NCBI RefSeq assembly: GCF_030269925.1
Contig: NC_085129.1
Location: 19,831,501 to 19,895,500, forward strand
Reading direction: 5' to 3'
Source: Bombyx mori
Lineage: Eukaryota; Arthropoda; Insecta; Lepidoptera; Bombycidae
Length of the DNA: 64,000 nucleotides
In this document: positions 23,201 to 31,144 of the stretch, one piece after another
Layout: every line of letters begins with the position of its first letter
How positions within the stretch are numbered: the stretch's first letter is position 1
Notes under the pieces: generated by a model
What the model was told of the DNA's origin: nothing
The model's input: the letters and a program-made list of their open reading frames with translations, nothing else
The model's database searches: none
Translations under genes and position numbers: made by a program

Positions 23201-26094
23201 CTACCCGCGTCAATGAATGTCGCCAGCAACTCTAAAGTCTAAAGTCGCAGTCTTGATTGCATTTGCACATTTAAATTGTAAGTGAACAATTCAAGCAACC
23301 GGAACAATTTCAAAATGCAAACTTTATACCGGGTGTGTTCAGATCGTCCCGGAAGCCATTACGAAGCTTTACTACTCGGGTCAATGAATGTCGCCAACAA
23401 CTTTATTTTAAAGTCGCAGTCTTGATTGCATTACTACCCATAAAAGTTCACTGATTTTTGAGGAAAAATACTCCTTCTTCGATGACGAGCAGGAGAAAGT
23501 TGTTCTGAAGTCTGAACTCCTTTGCCTTTGCCTATATTTATAGATTATATATCCTGAGTTGGTCTTTCTAGAATCAGCAATGGTACTTTTATGTCGCTAC
23601 CTAACTTCCCCCGGGGCAGTTTTTTTTATTGCTTAGATGGGTGGACGAGCTCGCAGCCCACCTGGTGTTGAGTGGTTACGGGAGCCCATAGACATCTCTA
23701 ACGTGAATACGCCACCCACTTTGAGATAAAGTTCTGAGGTCTATGTATAGTTACAACGGCTGCCACCTTTAAACCGAAACGCATTACTGCTTCACGGCAA
23801 ATACAGGCAAGGTGGTGGTACCTACCCGTGCGGACTCACAAGACGTCCCAACACCAGTAATTACGCAAATTATAATTTTGCGGATTTGATTTTCATTACA
23901 CGATGTTATTCCTTCACCGTGGAAGTCAATCATGAACGTTTGTTAAGTACGTATTTCATTAGAGAAATTGGTACCCGCCTGCAGGATTCGAACACCGGTG
24001 CATCGCTTCAACACGAATGCACCGGACGTCTTATCCTTTAGGCCACGACGACCGAAGTCCCTTTCAAATTTAAACTAAACAATTTCAGATTAAAACAACA
24101 AGATCATCAATCATCGCATCAGCCGCTTCCATCAAACGATATTTCCAAACTAGCAATGGATTTCCGAAAGCAATTCCTACCGCCGATCGTGCCATTCGCG
24201 CTTCCGAACCGCGAATCCAACGTGGAACTAAAAAACTTCCTGATAAACACGGCACTGCAAAACGTCATAGCCGGCTCTGTAAACGCGTTCCCGGACGCGT
24301 TCACGAAAACCGCTACGGAGGACGCTAAAGACGTATTCAATAATAACGAAGACGTGTCGAGTCGTAGGAGGCTTCATAAATGCGACGTTGTCGGCTGTCA
24401 TAAAGTTTACACGAAGAGCTCGCACCTGAAGGCGCACAAGCGCACGCATACAGGTAATTTTTTATAACAGCGCCATCTGTTGATCAGGTGGGGTTATTGT
24501 TTTTTTTAGTTTTTTTAATGGCCTTACCAGCGAATATGTTGGACTTTTTGCGGGAACGCGAGAAGTGAAGTGTGATCAGTTTTATTTTGTCTATTTAGTG
24601 TTTCTTCAGGCTTAAATGTGTAATAACGGTGATTTATTAACTGTTTAGTATAACTGTGAAAGTGCACAAATTTGGGAAAATGAAACAAAGCCGCTGAACG
24701 TCACTTCTCGGGATCCTCCAAAAAGTCCACTGAAAAAGTCTCAGTAAATGAGCACCATTTTACTAAGATTATATTCCATCCCGTATCATCTCATCTCATT
24801 TCATTTAATGTCATGCCAATTGATTAAGTTTCCTTCGTTTTTTATTATTCTTAAACTGTAAATAATTAAAACGCCGAATTATAAAAATCTTATTACTTGA
24901 CACTGGCTAATCCACAAACCGTGCCGGAGCCAAAAACTAAAAGAAGAGCGAATAAGTGAATAGAATAGTGCATATTATAGTTGGTTATCGTCGCTCGGGT
25001 AATGCTAAACAGGACCCTGAAACTGCGATACTTTAAGACTAATATTTTTTTTTAATGGAAACTATAGACATCTTGTAGCGGATGCCCCTAAACTTATATG
25101 TTGTTAAAAATAAGGCATAAAATTATTGTATAACTAAACACAGAAAAATCGTAAATTAATAAATCATACAAGTATTTATTTGCTATAGACAAATTTATTT
25201 AATTTTATCAATTAGTGTTTTCTGAAAATTTATAAAATCCTTAATTAAAAATAAAATATAGGATAGTTAATGTTATTGCAGACAGGAGCAATGAAAAATT
25301 AATCGAAGCGAAGCCATGTAGTAGCCGACGCCCGCAAACATTTTTGTTGATTGCTTGAGTTGCTTATCTATAATTAATTTATGTGTATTATCTATGATGA
25401 TAAAGGTAATTAGTCAAGTTAGCTGAATACTGTTATGAACTTTTGAATACATATCGCAGGTGAAAACGGGAACGTGAATAAAATTGACTTTTAAATCAGG
25501 GGCACCTTAATATATGGGACAACCCTACTCTAGGGCTATCCTACAAATTTCAAACAGAATTTTATGTGCAAACTTCCTTCATGTGTTTTAAACTGCTAAA
25601 TTTATTTGATATCAATTGGATTAAATAATAATTTTAATACAAAAGCAAAATGCGTTATTAGTAACACGCATTTATTAACGCATTTATTATGGTATTAGTG
25701 TATCTTTTATGATCATATTCGCCGACATTAAGATTAAGAACTTGAACATTCACACGTGCATCAAGATTCGATGACCATACAACAACTTTATAACTCCGCT
25801 CTAGTATTCCGATCAGTATCGCCATGATTAAAAAAGATCACATTAATTATTGATATTTTATAGTAATTTTGGTCTGTACATAATCTGTATCATAAAAGAA
25901 AAACAATCGTTTCATTTCCAGGCGAGAAACCGTATTCCTGCGCTTGGGCGGGTTGCGAATGGCGCTTCGCCCGCTCCGACGAACTAACCCGGCACACTCG
26001 TAAGCACACGGGGCTCCGCCCCTTCACCTGCCCCGTCTGCGCTCGCTCGTTCGCGCGCTCCGACCACCTCGGCCTGCACATGAGGCGGCATTGA
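2233..26094 (+). CDS. Krueppel-like zinc-finger transcription factor, KLF3/8/12-type (5' incomplete, 5 exons visible)
   Basis: Joined exons 2233-2283, 5827-5914, 21708-21774, 24089-24453 and 25922-26094 form one open frame of 247 residues ending in TGA, with GT-AG borders and matching phases (0, 0/1, 1/2, 2/1, 1). Residues 27-31 are PVDLS after Val-Glu, the CtBP-binding motif found in vertebrate KLF3, KLF8 and KLF12. Residues 167-247 hold three C2H2 fingers: C167/C172/H185/H189, C197/C202/H215/H219 and C227/C230/H243/H247. They carry the KLF hallmarks [23 protein letters not shown] and a TGEKP linker. The linker is split by a phase-1 intron, as in many KLF genes. It should be a nuclear GC/CACCC-box binding factor, probably a repressor acting through CtBP; this is inferred from the family. 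No start codon is visible before the first exon, so the N-terminus lies elsewhere. KLF5/6/7-type fingers are similar, but PVDLS favours KLF3/8/12. Confidence 0.88.
2396..2760 (-). mobile_element. Family B copy with family C insertion
   Basis: Family B runs 2396-2530 (gtgagctcacggggctc type, opposite strand) and resumes at about 2706 (tgcttcgctgaatctaccac). Between them is a + strand family C end with poly(A) (about 2530-2705). Confidence 0.6.
2761..3545. other. Intronic, no feature recognised
   Basis: KLF intron. Unique-looking sequence with no exon, repeat end or RNA gene that I can support. Confidence 0.4.
3546..3720 (-). mobile_element. Family B 3' end, truncated
   Basis: tttttttccctacctattcg start, then the tgagctcacgggctcaac and caccggatctgaatcgcgac cores. 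Confidence 0.75.
3721..5165. other. Intronic; one imperfect local duplication
   Basis: KLF intron. Two related segments at about 4240-4340 and 4383-4500 share gggcgcttaagtc, tgaattaacaccgatt and aagctaatgagttaggc-like parts. This is an imperfect tandem duplication of about 140 bp. No gene seen. Confidence 0.5.
5171..5410 (-). mobile_element. Family A SINE body
   Basis: Starts tttattgcttagatgggtgg and ends caccagtaaa. 3' end only, no tRNA head. Confidence 0.85.
5735..5812 (+). repeat. Short tandem repeat against the PVDLS exon acceptor
   Basis: The unit tatggggacacaggccactc occurs twice, with shorter atggggaccctatgggga units between. It ends 14 bp before the KLF exon at 5827, where the pyrimidine tract and branch point should lie. 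Confidence 0.85.
5827..5914 (+). CDS. KLF exon with PVDLS CtBP-binding motif
   Basis: 88 nt between ...ggttttag and gtaagc. The phase-0 frame reads [17 protein letters not shown] followed by a run of arginines. Only this frame leaves one base over, which the next exon needs. The longer open frame through this region in another phase is not the coding one. The intron side of the acceptor is a short tandem repeat (5735-5812). Confidence 0.8.
5915..6447. other. Start of the long KLF intron, no feature recognised
   Basis: AT-rich. No exon with both splice sites and suitable phase found. Confidence 0.4.
6448..6822 (-). mobile_element. Family B copy, long form
   Basis: From ttattttttctacctaatct through agaagatccggcgagaaact to the 5' part with gtgttttgggcgacgtcgac. 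One of the longest family B copies here. Confidence 0.85.
7128..7212 (+). mobile_element. Family A SINE tRNA-like head, isolated
   Basis: aagtcgtcgcggcctaaagg to gtgttcgaatcccgc, with box A and box B, then unrelated sequence. Confidence 0.7.
7461..7894 (+). mobile_element. Family A SINE, nearly full length
   Basis: tRNA-like head, the linker tattatacg-type region and body, to agcaatagaaaaaa. About 430 bp. Confidence 0.88.
7897..8026 (+). mobile_element. Family A SINE 3' fragment
   Basis: Second 3' end directly behind the previous copy (caaggtgggtggcggcattt to aagtaatcaaaaaa). Confidence 0.75.
8030..9300. other. Intronic; weak family B relic near 8890-9090
   Basis: Mostly AT-rich with no exon supported. 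About 8990-9080 resembles a worn family B 5' region (gcttgagtgcctccaaaagc, cgcaagaaacttagc). Confidence 0.4.
9305..9722 (+). mobile_element. Family A SINE fragments, two adjoining
   Basis: A worn piece at about 9305-9392 and a better one at 9432-9722 (ggtggtaggacgtattgtga to gagctcgtctacccaacta). Confidence 0.75.
10175..10397 (+). mobile_element. Family B copy, + orientation
   Basis: gatcgcgattccgatccgat, gaagcactgctctt, and a 3' end at gataaagcaaaaagg. Confidence 0.7.
10611..10900 (+). repeat. LTR-like repeat, diverged copy
   Basis: Shares its start (tgttatatcggtacgagtaacgcc-like) and a block near its end (gaagcgaaac, acgaacggatcac) with the repeat at 55344-55749. The 3' part is not recognisable. 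Confidence 0.55.
10901..11465. other. Intronic, no feature recognised
   Basis: AT-rich, then a short GC-richer stretch (11080-11340) open on both strands. It has no splice sites or motif I can support. Confidence 0.35.
11466..11990. mobile_element. Two family B copies tail-out (inverted pair)
   Basis: A - strand copy (11466-11800) meets a + strand copy (about 11812-11990). A run of ten or more C at 11894 lies in the second. Confidence 0.75.
11991..12539. other. Intronic, no feature recognised
   Basis: AT-rich with an (ac) run near 12380. The open frame on the - strand is low-complexity, and I do not call it a gene. Confidence 0.35.
12540..12720 (+). mobile_element. LINE C-terminal relic
   Basis: aggccgtcccgaaacttggc to ctacaccccagcagagggta, then (gaaa)n. 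Resembles the end of a lepidopteran endonuclease-reverse transcriptase (RTE-like) element: the RPTRTW-to-stop region followed by a short simple repeat. Broken frame. Confidence 0.5.
13061..13318 (+). mobile_element. Family A SINE body
   Basis: ctggtggtaggacctcttgt to aagcaataaaaaaaa, followed by an A-rich tail of irregular aataaaaac units. Confidence 0.88.
13319..14284. other. Intronic, no feature recognised
   Basis: AT-rich. The segments near 14090-14170 and 14930-15080 share a few inverted words (tgaatggggtaaactt and the reverse), which suggests a worn inverted repeat around the LINE relic. Confidence 0.4.
14285..14655 (-). mobile_element. LINE reverse-transcriptase C-terminal fragment
   Basis: An open stretch of 97 codons reads [30 protein letters not shown] and a basic [11 protein letters not shown] segment. 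This is the usual C-terminal part of RTE/CR1-like retrotransposon polyproteins. No catalytic domain remains. Confidence 0.75.
14656..15435. other. Intronic, no feature recognised
   Basis: AT-rich; contains the right half of the worn inverted repeat mentioned for 13319-14284. Confidence 0.35.
15436..15726. mobile_element. LINE 3' tail (-) followed by a family A fragment (+)
   Basis: 15440-15625 starts with (ga)n and holds cggtctttatcgctaagagc and gatctcttcca, the tail shared with 40785-40921 and 62205-62385. 15629-15726 is SINE 3' body. Confidence 0.7.
16045..16470 (+). repeat. Dispersed ~420-bp repeat, copy 1
   Basis: Close to 34755-35170 over its length: tcggggactgccgcggtaaa, gcagtgcgacgtcacgccgc, gtgttgaacgcgagctacat, cggtcgccgcg. 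No coding. The ends carry related words (aagctattgaatagc / gctatgcaatagctt), so it may be a non-autonomous DNA element. Confidence 0.75.
16795..16865 (-). mobile_element. tRNA-derived element, second family, fragment
   Basis: cgatgtgagaatcggaccta, then cgaccctcggcgcaata: a reverse box B followed by cgaccctcgg. Shared with 37985-38050, 52665-52735 and 57280-57320. Confidence 0.55.
16910..17060 (-). mobile_element. Family B fragment
   Basis: ctattctggttgcagc, aactcacggagctcagc, gaagatccggtgagaaactt. Worn. Confidence 0.6.
17395..17517 (+). mobile_element. Family A SINE fragment
   Basis: gccatgaagcagtaatttgt to ctcatatctcaacgtgggtg, diverged. Confidence 0.6.
17829..18115 (+). mobile_element. 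Family B copy, + orientation
   Basis: From tgaccatccccgaatccact to the 3' end ttaggtagggaaaaaaatga, with the usual hairpin words in the middle. Confidence 0.8.
18116..19266. other. Intronic, no feature recognised
   Basis: No exon supported. Around 18940-19110 there is a GC-richer, repeat-like block (ctcgcggcacaccgcccttc) I cannot name. Confidence 0.35.
19268..19508 (-). mobile_element. Family A SINE body
   Basis: tttttttattgcttagatgg to ctaccaccagtaaaa. Confidence 0.85.
19509..20266. other. Intronic, no feature recognised
   Basis: Contains a segment (19690-19860) with a reversed box-B-like word (ggttcgaacctcc), probably an unnamed repeat. No gene. Confidence 0.35.
20268..20655 (-). mobile_element. 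Nested set: MITE end, family B, family A fragment
   Basis: 20268-20295 is one terminus of the gtgtgcttag MITE (see 36192). 20297-20522 is family B. 20524-20655 is a family A fragment. They abut without spacer. Confidence 0.65.
21171..21311 (-). mobile_element. Family B 3' end, truncated
   Basis: ttttttcttcatacctatgc to gagcagtgcttagcagaatt, cut by the following SINE. Confidence 0.7.
21320..21571 (+). mobile_element. Family A SINE body
   Basis: ctggtggtaggacctcttgt to aagcaataaaaaataaataa. Ends about 135 bp before the KLF exon at 21708. Confidence 0.87.
21708..21774 (+). CDS. KLF exon (Asn/Ser-rich linker)
   Basis: 67 nt between tttcgttgcag and gtaagt. It is open only when one base is carried in and two are carried out, exactly as its neighbours require. 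It encodes a polar linker ([20 protein letters not shown]). The introns on both sides are long (15.8 and 2.3 kb) and full of repeats. Confidence 0.8.
21792..22211. mobile_element. Two family B copies as a large inverted repeat
   Basis: A - strand copy (21792-21978) and a + strand copy (22028-22211), each about 185 bp, with a 50-bp loop. The pair starts 18 bp after the KLF exon donor at 21774. Confidence 0.8.
22402..22812 (+). mobile_element. Family A SINE with tRNA-like head
   Basis: tttgaagtcgtggcctaaag, gttcgaatcccgcaggcggg, body to caggcgggccgtgagctt. The poly(A) end is lost. Confidence 0.85.
23126..23431 (+). repeat. Imperfect tandem duplication, ~175-bp unit
   Basis: Two units (about 23126-23261 and 23299-23431) share aatttcaaaatg, gggtgtg-tcagat, gaagccatt, gtcaatgaatgtcgcca and aagtcgcagtcttgattgca. 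Origin unknown. Confidence 0.75.
23621..24054 (-). mobile_element. Family A SINE, full length, next to a KLF exon
   Basis: Poly(T) start, complete body, and tRNA-like head ending ttatcctttaggccacgacg. The head ends about 35 bp before the acceptor of the finger-1 exon. Confidence 0.9.
24089..24453 (+). CDS. KLF exon with linker and zinc finger 1
   Basis: 365 nt after aacaatttcag, with donor gtaatt. It begins with a Gln/His/Ser-rich segment, continues with [18 protein letters not shown], and ends with finger 1 and the start of the HTGEKP linker. Splitting the linker in its Gly codon is common in KLF genes. A family A SINE ends only about 35 bp before this acceptor. Confidence 0.93.
24541..24728 (+). 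mobile_element. MITE-like element with ~28-bp terminal inverted repeats
   Basis: Starts ggactttttgcgggaacgcg and ends with the matching inverse (cttctcgggatcctccaaaa, then agtcc). The outer flanks are also shared with 50100-50362, so it may sit in a larger palindromic unit. Confidence 0.7.
24729..25921. other. Last KLF intron, no further feature
   Basis: AT-rich. The first 80 bp (ctcatctcatttcattta) match the flank of the related MITE at 50.1 kb. Nothing else seen. Confidence 0.4.
25922..26094 (+). CDS. KLF terminal exon with zinc fingers 2 and 3
   Basis: 173 nt after catttccag, ending in TGA. It carries GEKPY, finger 2 (C-x4-C-x12-H-x3-H, with RSDELTR recognition-helix residues) and finger 3 (C-x2-C-x12-H-x3-H, with RSDHLGL). 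The stop codon follows the last zinc-binding histidine directly, so there is no tail. The exon is much richer in GC than its surroundings. Confidence 0.95.
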
Positions 26095-26183
26095 AGAATC
26101 GACCTAAAGATCACTAAGTAAGGCATACATTACTATCTCAACATGAATCAACGTATCTGCGTGCGTGTTTCCTCTTTCGGCTT

Positions 26184-26203
26184 AATAAACATGAATCAAT
26201 AAA
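26184..26203 (+). terminator. Candidate KLF poly(A) signals
   Basis: Two AATAAA hexamers (26184-26189 and 26198-26203) lie about 90-110 bp past the KLF stop. They would give a very short 3' UTR. More AATAAA sites occur downstream, to about 29.05 kb, in a repeat-poor stretch, so a long 3' UTR is also possible. Confidence 0.45.
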
Positions 26204-29090
26204 AACTTCACAGAAATAAACACGAGTAAAACGTGAAATAAATCGTCAGTTTTAGATTACCAGCAAAAATAAATAATTACCGAGTGATTTAGAGTAAGTA
26301 ACACATTATAATAATGGCTGTCAGACTTCATTGCTTATATACGGTATTGAGAGTTCACGTTCAACATTAATTCAACTGACCGCTAGATTAAGGCAATTTG
26401 AAGGCGTGATCCTGAAGTCGGTCCTTCAGGATAATAGTTTAGGCCTGCGAAGGATATAGCGCGAATTGACTTTAAAATCTCTTCTATCTTGAATGTAGTT
26501 AATATCTATAGCAAATGCTGACTTTGATTTTTGATAAATGAATTGAATTGAACTCTGAATGTGTTTGTAGGTTTCTTGAAGCAATTTTAACCGACTCAGA
26601 TGTTCGGATTGTGGTTTGTAGATGGCGGCACAAAAATTTCAGCCTTGATATATAGATGACGCCACACGATTAAGTTCAGAAAATTACTATCCTTTTATTT
26701 TTTTCTCTGTGAAATCTGTTGTTCATTTGTGGCTTGTTTTTTTCTTTCTTCAACATTATATAGTATTGTGAAACCTTATTTAGTAGTGTTATTGAATCAT
26801 CGCAGTACCACGAACCCCTTTTGTTTTGTATCGTGTGACGTTTCTCATAAAAATCACATATTTTAGTCATTTGTTGTCTGTATTGTATGTTCTTCGAACT
26901 TCACCCAAGATGACCGTTCTTAATTGAGCTTCCGTGCGCTTATAAGTCCGTGTTAACACTTCTTGTTCGTAATGTACGTCATTGCGTGTTAGAGATATTA
27001 TAGCAAAACTAGATCAACCGATCGATTCCTTAATCTCAAAGTGGATTATAATAAGCGACGTTTTTAGTATCTTAAATCTACTGACAACTTTATCCTCGAC
27101 CGAAAAAGACTTATAATAAGGGCATTATGTTATTGTGATTTTTTTTGCTCAAATAAAAAATGACAATATTTTTAATATAAATTTAAGTGAATAGTTTTAT
27201 AAATAGATTTTTCTTATACACGATGTTATTAATAAGTATGCTAATGAATTGTTATCTCAATTTCTCGGAGCCTCATCGTCTAGAGTTTGCCATTCTGCAG
27301 GCGGATAGTCCTAAGTAGCGATTAGAGAGTAAACAGCAGAAGCTGTTATATGAAAGCTTTTATTCGCTAAATAAGACAACTTAAAAGCTAATTGTGGCCG
27401 TAAGTTAGCGAGACCACCACCAAATAAATTCTAATATACGTCATATAAGCTTGAATATAAAAAAATGTGGGTTAGGCCACTTTTGCGCTGATGGCCTCAT
27501 TTATTTTTTCCTTGAATTTGCGGCCTGATATGAAGAAGCACATATAAGCGTGCTATTTTATTTTCAAGGTAATATAATAAAAATATATATTGTGTATAAA
27601 TTTTAAAGCCAGCAATAAAACTACTAGTATAATAAGATATAAGCACGTAATTATAGTTATTTTTATTATATTTTTAAAACGAATATTAAGGTCGAGATTG
27701 GTTTGGCTCCGCTAATACATACACGTTCAAATCAGACCTTATATTGTAGGACGTAAGGTAGCTTTTTCTGAAACAAATTATGTATTCGTGTACCTTAGCA
27801 GCGGAAACATTTGCTGTAAATGTGTATTATTTAGAATTAATTAAACACATGGGGCCAGTATTCCTGTAAAAATTCGTACTGTATTAAGTATTATTTTTTT
27901 ATTAGTATAATTTTCTTAATTTCCTTTGGTAACAGTGGCAATAATATTTGATCTCAAATTGGTTTAATTTTTTTATCGAACTTGTGATTATTATATTTTT
28001 CTATTAAAACGCCATCTGTTTTTAACGGAGTAAAACTGATTAAATTTATAATTTAATTAATAAGTTTTCTGCCAACATTGTAATAAGTGTTTTGTATTAT
28101 AAATTTGGAATAATGATTTATGAAAAATAAAAAAAAAAACATCAATTTTTATTTTAAAAAAGATTGAAAATTCCAGTCAGTTCTTTCTCGCATCGGCAGA
28201 TGGCGTTATATTAAAATCTTTAAAAAATGTTGATAGATCTTTAAAAAAAATATATTGTGATCTCAATTTTCGTCTCTACAATATAACTTAAAAAGAAAAC
28301 TATATATACATATAAATTTTTACAATGTATTTTATTATTATTTTTAATTAGCATTTTCGCAGGCCAGTAATTGTTAGTGCGATTATGGTTCTTAATTTCA
28401 GAGCTGTTCGGTAGGTTTTTGTTGGTTTCTTTTAATAATAATTTCTTTTAATAAACAATATTTTTAATATGAATAAAAAAAAACATGATCTACTATAAAT
28501 TTATTTAGCGCCATCAAAATATAATTCCAACGCATTACTAGCTCTGAAATTTCGAACGAAAATTATGTATGTTAAGTTTTTATAAGTAGATTTAATAATG
28601 AAAATTAGGTGCTAAATCTAATGCTAATGATGGTGTAATTAATCTAAGAGGAAAACGCTTTCCTTATAATTAAATATGAAGAGTATTTTTTATGTCTTCC
28701 GTGACCACTAAACCGGGTGCTAGACTGAGAATCATACCCTGAAAATGAAGGTGGGGTTGTTGTGTTGAATATACAAGATATGGACTTTTCACTAATTAAA
28801 CTAATTCATTTCTATTGTAATTGTATATTAATTATGAAAATTCAGAATCTACATTAATACAATTTTTCGTCCAGTAGTCGAAATTAAAAATATTCATAAA
28901 TTATTTATATTAATACGAATTTGTTGGTGCTGGAGATAATTAGTGGATTAGCGGATAAGTGTTTAGAAAATGATTCCTATATTAATTAGGTTAGTTCAGA
29001 TCACGTTTGTACCTTTTTTGCTATTATTTTTTTTTGATTGTTTTGTGAAAAATAAAATTTTATAACAAGCCTTTGTTTTGAGTTTTTTTT
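26204..29090. other. Repeat-poor AT-rich stretch after the KLF gene
   Basis: Nearly 3 kb with no SINE, LINE tail or MITE that I recognise, unlike almost every other 3 kb of the window. It is strongly AT-rich, with several AATAAA hexamers (for example near 29049). I see no coding exon. It could be a long KLF 3' UTR or regulatory DNA. Confidence 0.5.
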
Positions 29091-29128
29091 TGTTTCATTA
29101 ACCGGTTAATTAACTCACGGCCCACCTG

Positions 29129-29563
29129 TGTGCTTAGTGCGAGTTCTTTAACGTTCTCGACAGCGTAAAAGTTCACCCAATTTTGTATGCAGTTGGAACA
29201 GCGCCCTTAGCGGTAAACTTTCTTTTCACTGGTGGTAGGACCTCTTGTGAGTCCGCGCGGGCAGGTACCACCGACCTGCCTATTTCTGCCGTGAAGCAGT
29301 AATGCGTTTCGGTTTGAAGAGCGGGGCAGCCGTTGCAACTATACTGAGACCTTACAACTTATATCTCAAAGTGGGTGACGCATTTACGTTGTAGATGTCT
29401 GTGGGCTCCAGTAACCACTTAATACCAGGTGGGCTGTGAGCTCGTCCACCCAACTATGCAATAAAAAAAAACTTAGGCAAACGATCCCATTCCATACAAA
29501 TATGGGCTAACTTTTACGCTATCGAGAACGTTAGAAAACTCGCACTAAGCACACCGGTGTTAA
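29129..29563. mobile_element. gtgtgcttag MITE split by a family A SINE
   Basis: Termini gtgtgcttagtgcgagtt and the inverse actcgcactaagcacac. Inside, 29229-29470 is a + strand SINE body with poly(A). Compare the uninterrupted copy at 36192-36364. Confidence 0.85.
29229..29470 (+). mobile_element. Family A SINE body (nested)
   Basis: ctggtggtaggacctcttgt to ctatgcaataaaaaaaa, inside a MITE. Confidence 0.87.
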
Positions 29564-29949
29564 GTGAATGCCGTCGTTTGAGGTCTGTGTCCCTCCTTCT
29601 CCATTATTGTGGAGATCATTTGTGAACTTTTCTTAAGTACTTGAGTTTTTGAACTGGTATAGTCGCATGTAAGTGAGGATCGACGACCTGGTCAAAATAG
29701 CTGCTATGAATGCTGCCGGTGGATACTAATGCCGAGACACCGTAAAGGATGTAGTATATACGAAGACACCTTCACTCAGGTTTGGCTGTACACAGGTTAA
29801 AGAAGAGACAGTCGCATAGCTTGACACCAGTAGACCTTATCCACTAGGCCACAATGACCTCAAATTTACGTAACGCAGGAGATCTTACGATTCGATAGTG
29901 TCCGCATCTGGCTGGCACTTAAAGAATTATAATTTGAATTATATAAAAA

Positions 29950-30196
29950 ATATAATTTGCGTAATTACTAGTGGTAGGACTTCTTGTGAGTCCGCACGGG
30001 TGTGTACCACCACCCTGCCTATTTCTGCCGTGAAGCAGTAATGCGTTTCTGTTTGAAGGGTGGGGCCGCCGTTGTAACTATACTCATACTTTAGAACTTA
30101 TATCTCAAGGTGGGTGGCGCATTTTAGTTGTAGATGTCTATGGGCTCCGGTAACCGCATAACACCAGGTGGGCCGTGAGCTCGTCCACCATCTAAG
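29950..30196 (+). mobile_element. Family A SINE body
   Basis: tataatttgcgtaattacta to gagctcgtccaccatctaag, no poly(A). A reversed tRNA-like word at 29830-29870 (ccttatccactaggccacaa) may be a separate SINE head. Confidence 0.83.
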
Positions 30197-31139
30197 AAAA
30201 GCCGTTATGATCTTTCGGATCTGAGACCGCATTTATATTACCTGCCATTGTTATAATAGAACACCATAAGGACTGAAGTCGGTTAACAAGTTACAGAAAG
30301 GAAGATTATAGCGCGCACAGCCCTATTTGTTATTCCTTGTGGGACCCTGACGGGGAAGAAAGCGGGCGGGGCGGGAGTAGACTCCGCTGGTCGACCACCG
30401 TAGTCACTGAATGATTATTAGTCTATAGAGGAAAGATGTTAAGTTGTGTTCAGATCAGCTACCTATCTTTTAATTAGTATTTTTTTTAGAAGACAAACAG
30501 GAACTTAACATATAAAAACTAACTGTCGTGGCGTGCAATCTGTTTGACAGTACATAAGACACCTACTACTAGACACAGACTAAGACAGATACTCGACAAG
30601 AAAATAAAGAGAGAAATGTATCGAGGGCGGACGTGACCAGCGTCAGGGATTTACTTATGACTTCCTAAAAGACGGACACGAACCAGACGACAAAGAATGA
30701 ATTGACCGTTCTCATATGTACATAAAATAGACGACAAAAGAAGTAAACGACCGTTTACTAACCTTACAACTAAAAACCATTTTAATGTCCCCGCATTTAA
30801 ATAACTAAACGTCCATTGTTCGTTGCTCGCTCATCATTAAACTATACTTTCGACTGTTATAGTTTTAATTCGTCGTAAGAAATTAAAACACGCGATTAGA
30901 AACGAAATAGAACAACGCCATCTAGTGTTCAGTGAACACACTAATTTGAAATTAAATTCGATCTTCATTAAAAAAAACTCTTTTGTTTATAGAAAAAGTT
31001 TATTTGAAGTTTAGTTTATCTGACATAATTGAAATCAAAACACCAGTGTCATGTAGCAAAGGGAAATAACGTGAAAAATTAATTAAAACAAAAAAAATAT
31101 GTAAAAATATCCAAACAAAGAAAAAGCTGATCGTTCAAA
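30197..31139. other. Upstream region of the LIM gene
   Basis: No repeat named and no exon. It would hold the promoter and 5' UTR. No TATA or initiator can be assigned with confidence. Confidence 0.4.
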
Positions 31140-31144
31140 ATGGC
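31140..31144 (+). CDS. LIM gene exon 1 (start codon, 5 coding nt)
   Basis: caaaATGGC is a good insect start context, followed directly by the donor gtacgt. ATG-GC plus the T of exon 2 gives Met-Ala-Cys and opens the LIM frame. No longer in-frame start was found. This is a phase-and-context inference, and an alternative upstream exon cannot be excluded. Confidence 0.42.

Noticed and set aside
24228..24449. 73-codon - strand open frame
   Set aside because: Antisense shadow of the KLF finger-1 exon. The same holds for 25890-26126 against the last exon.
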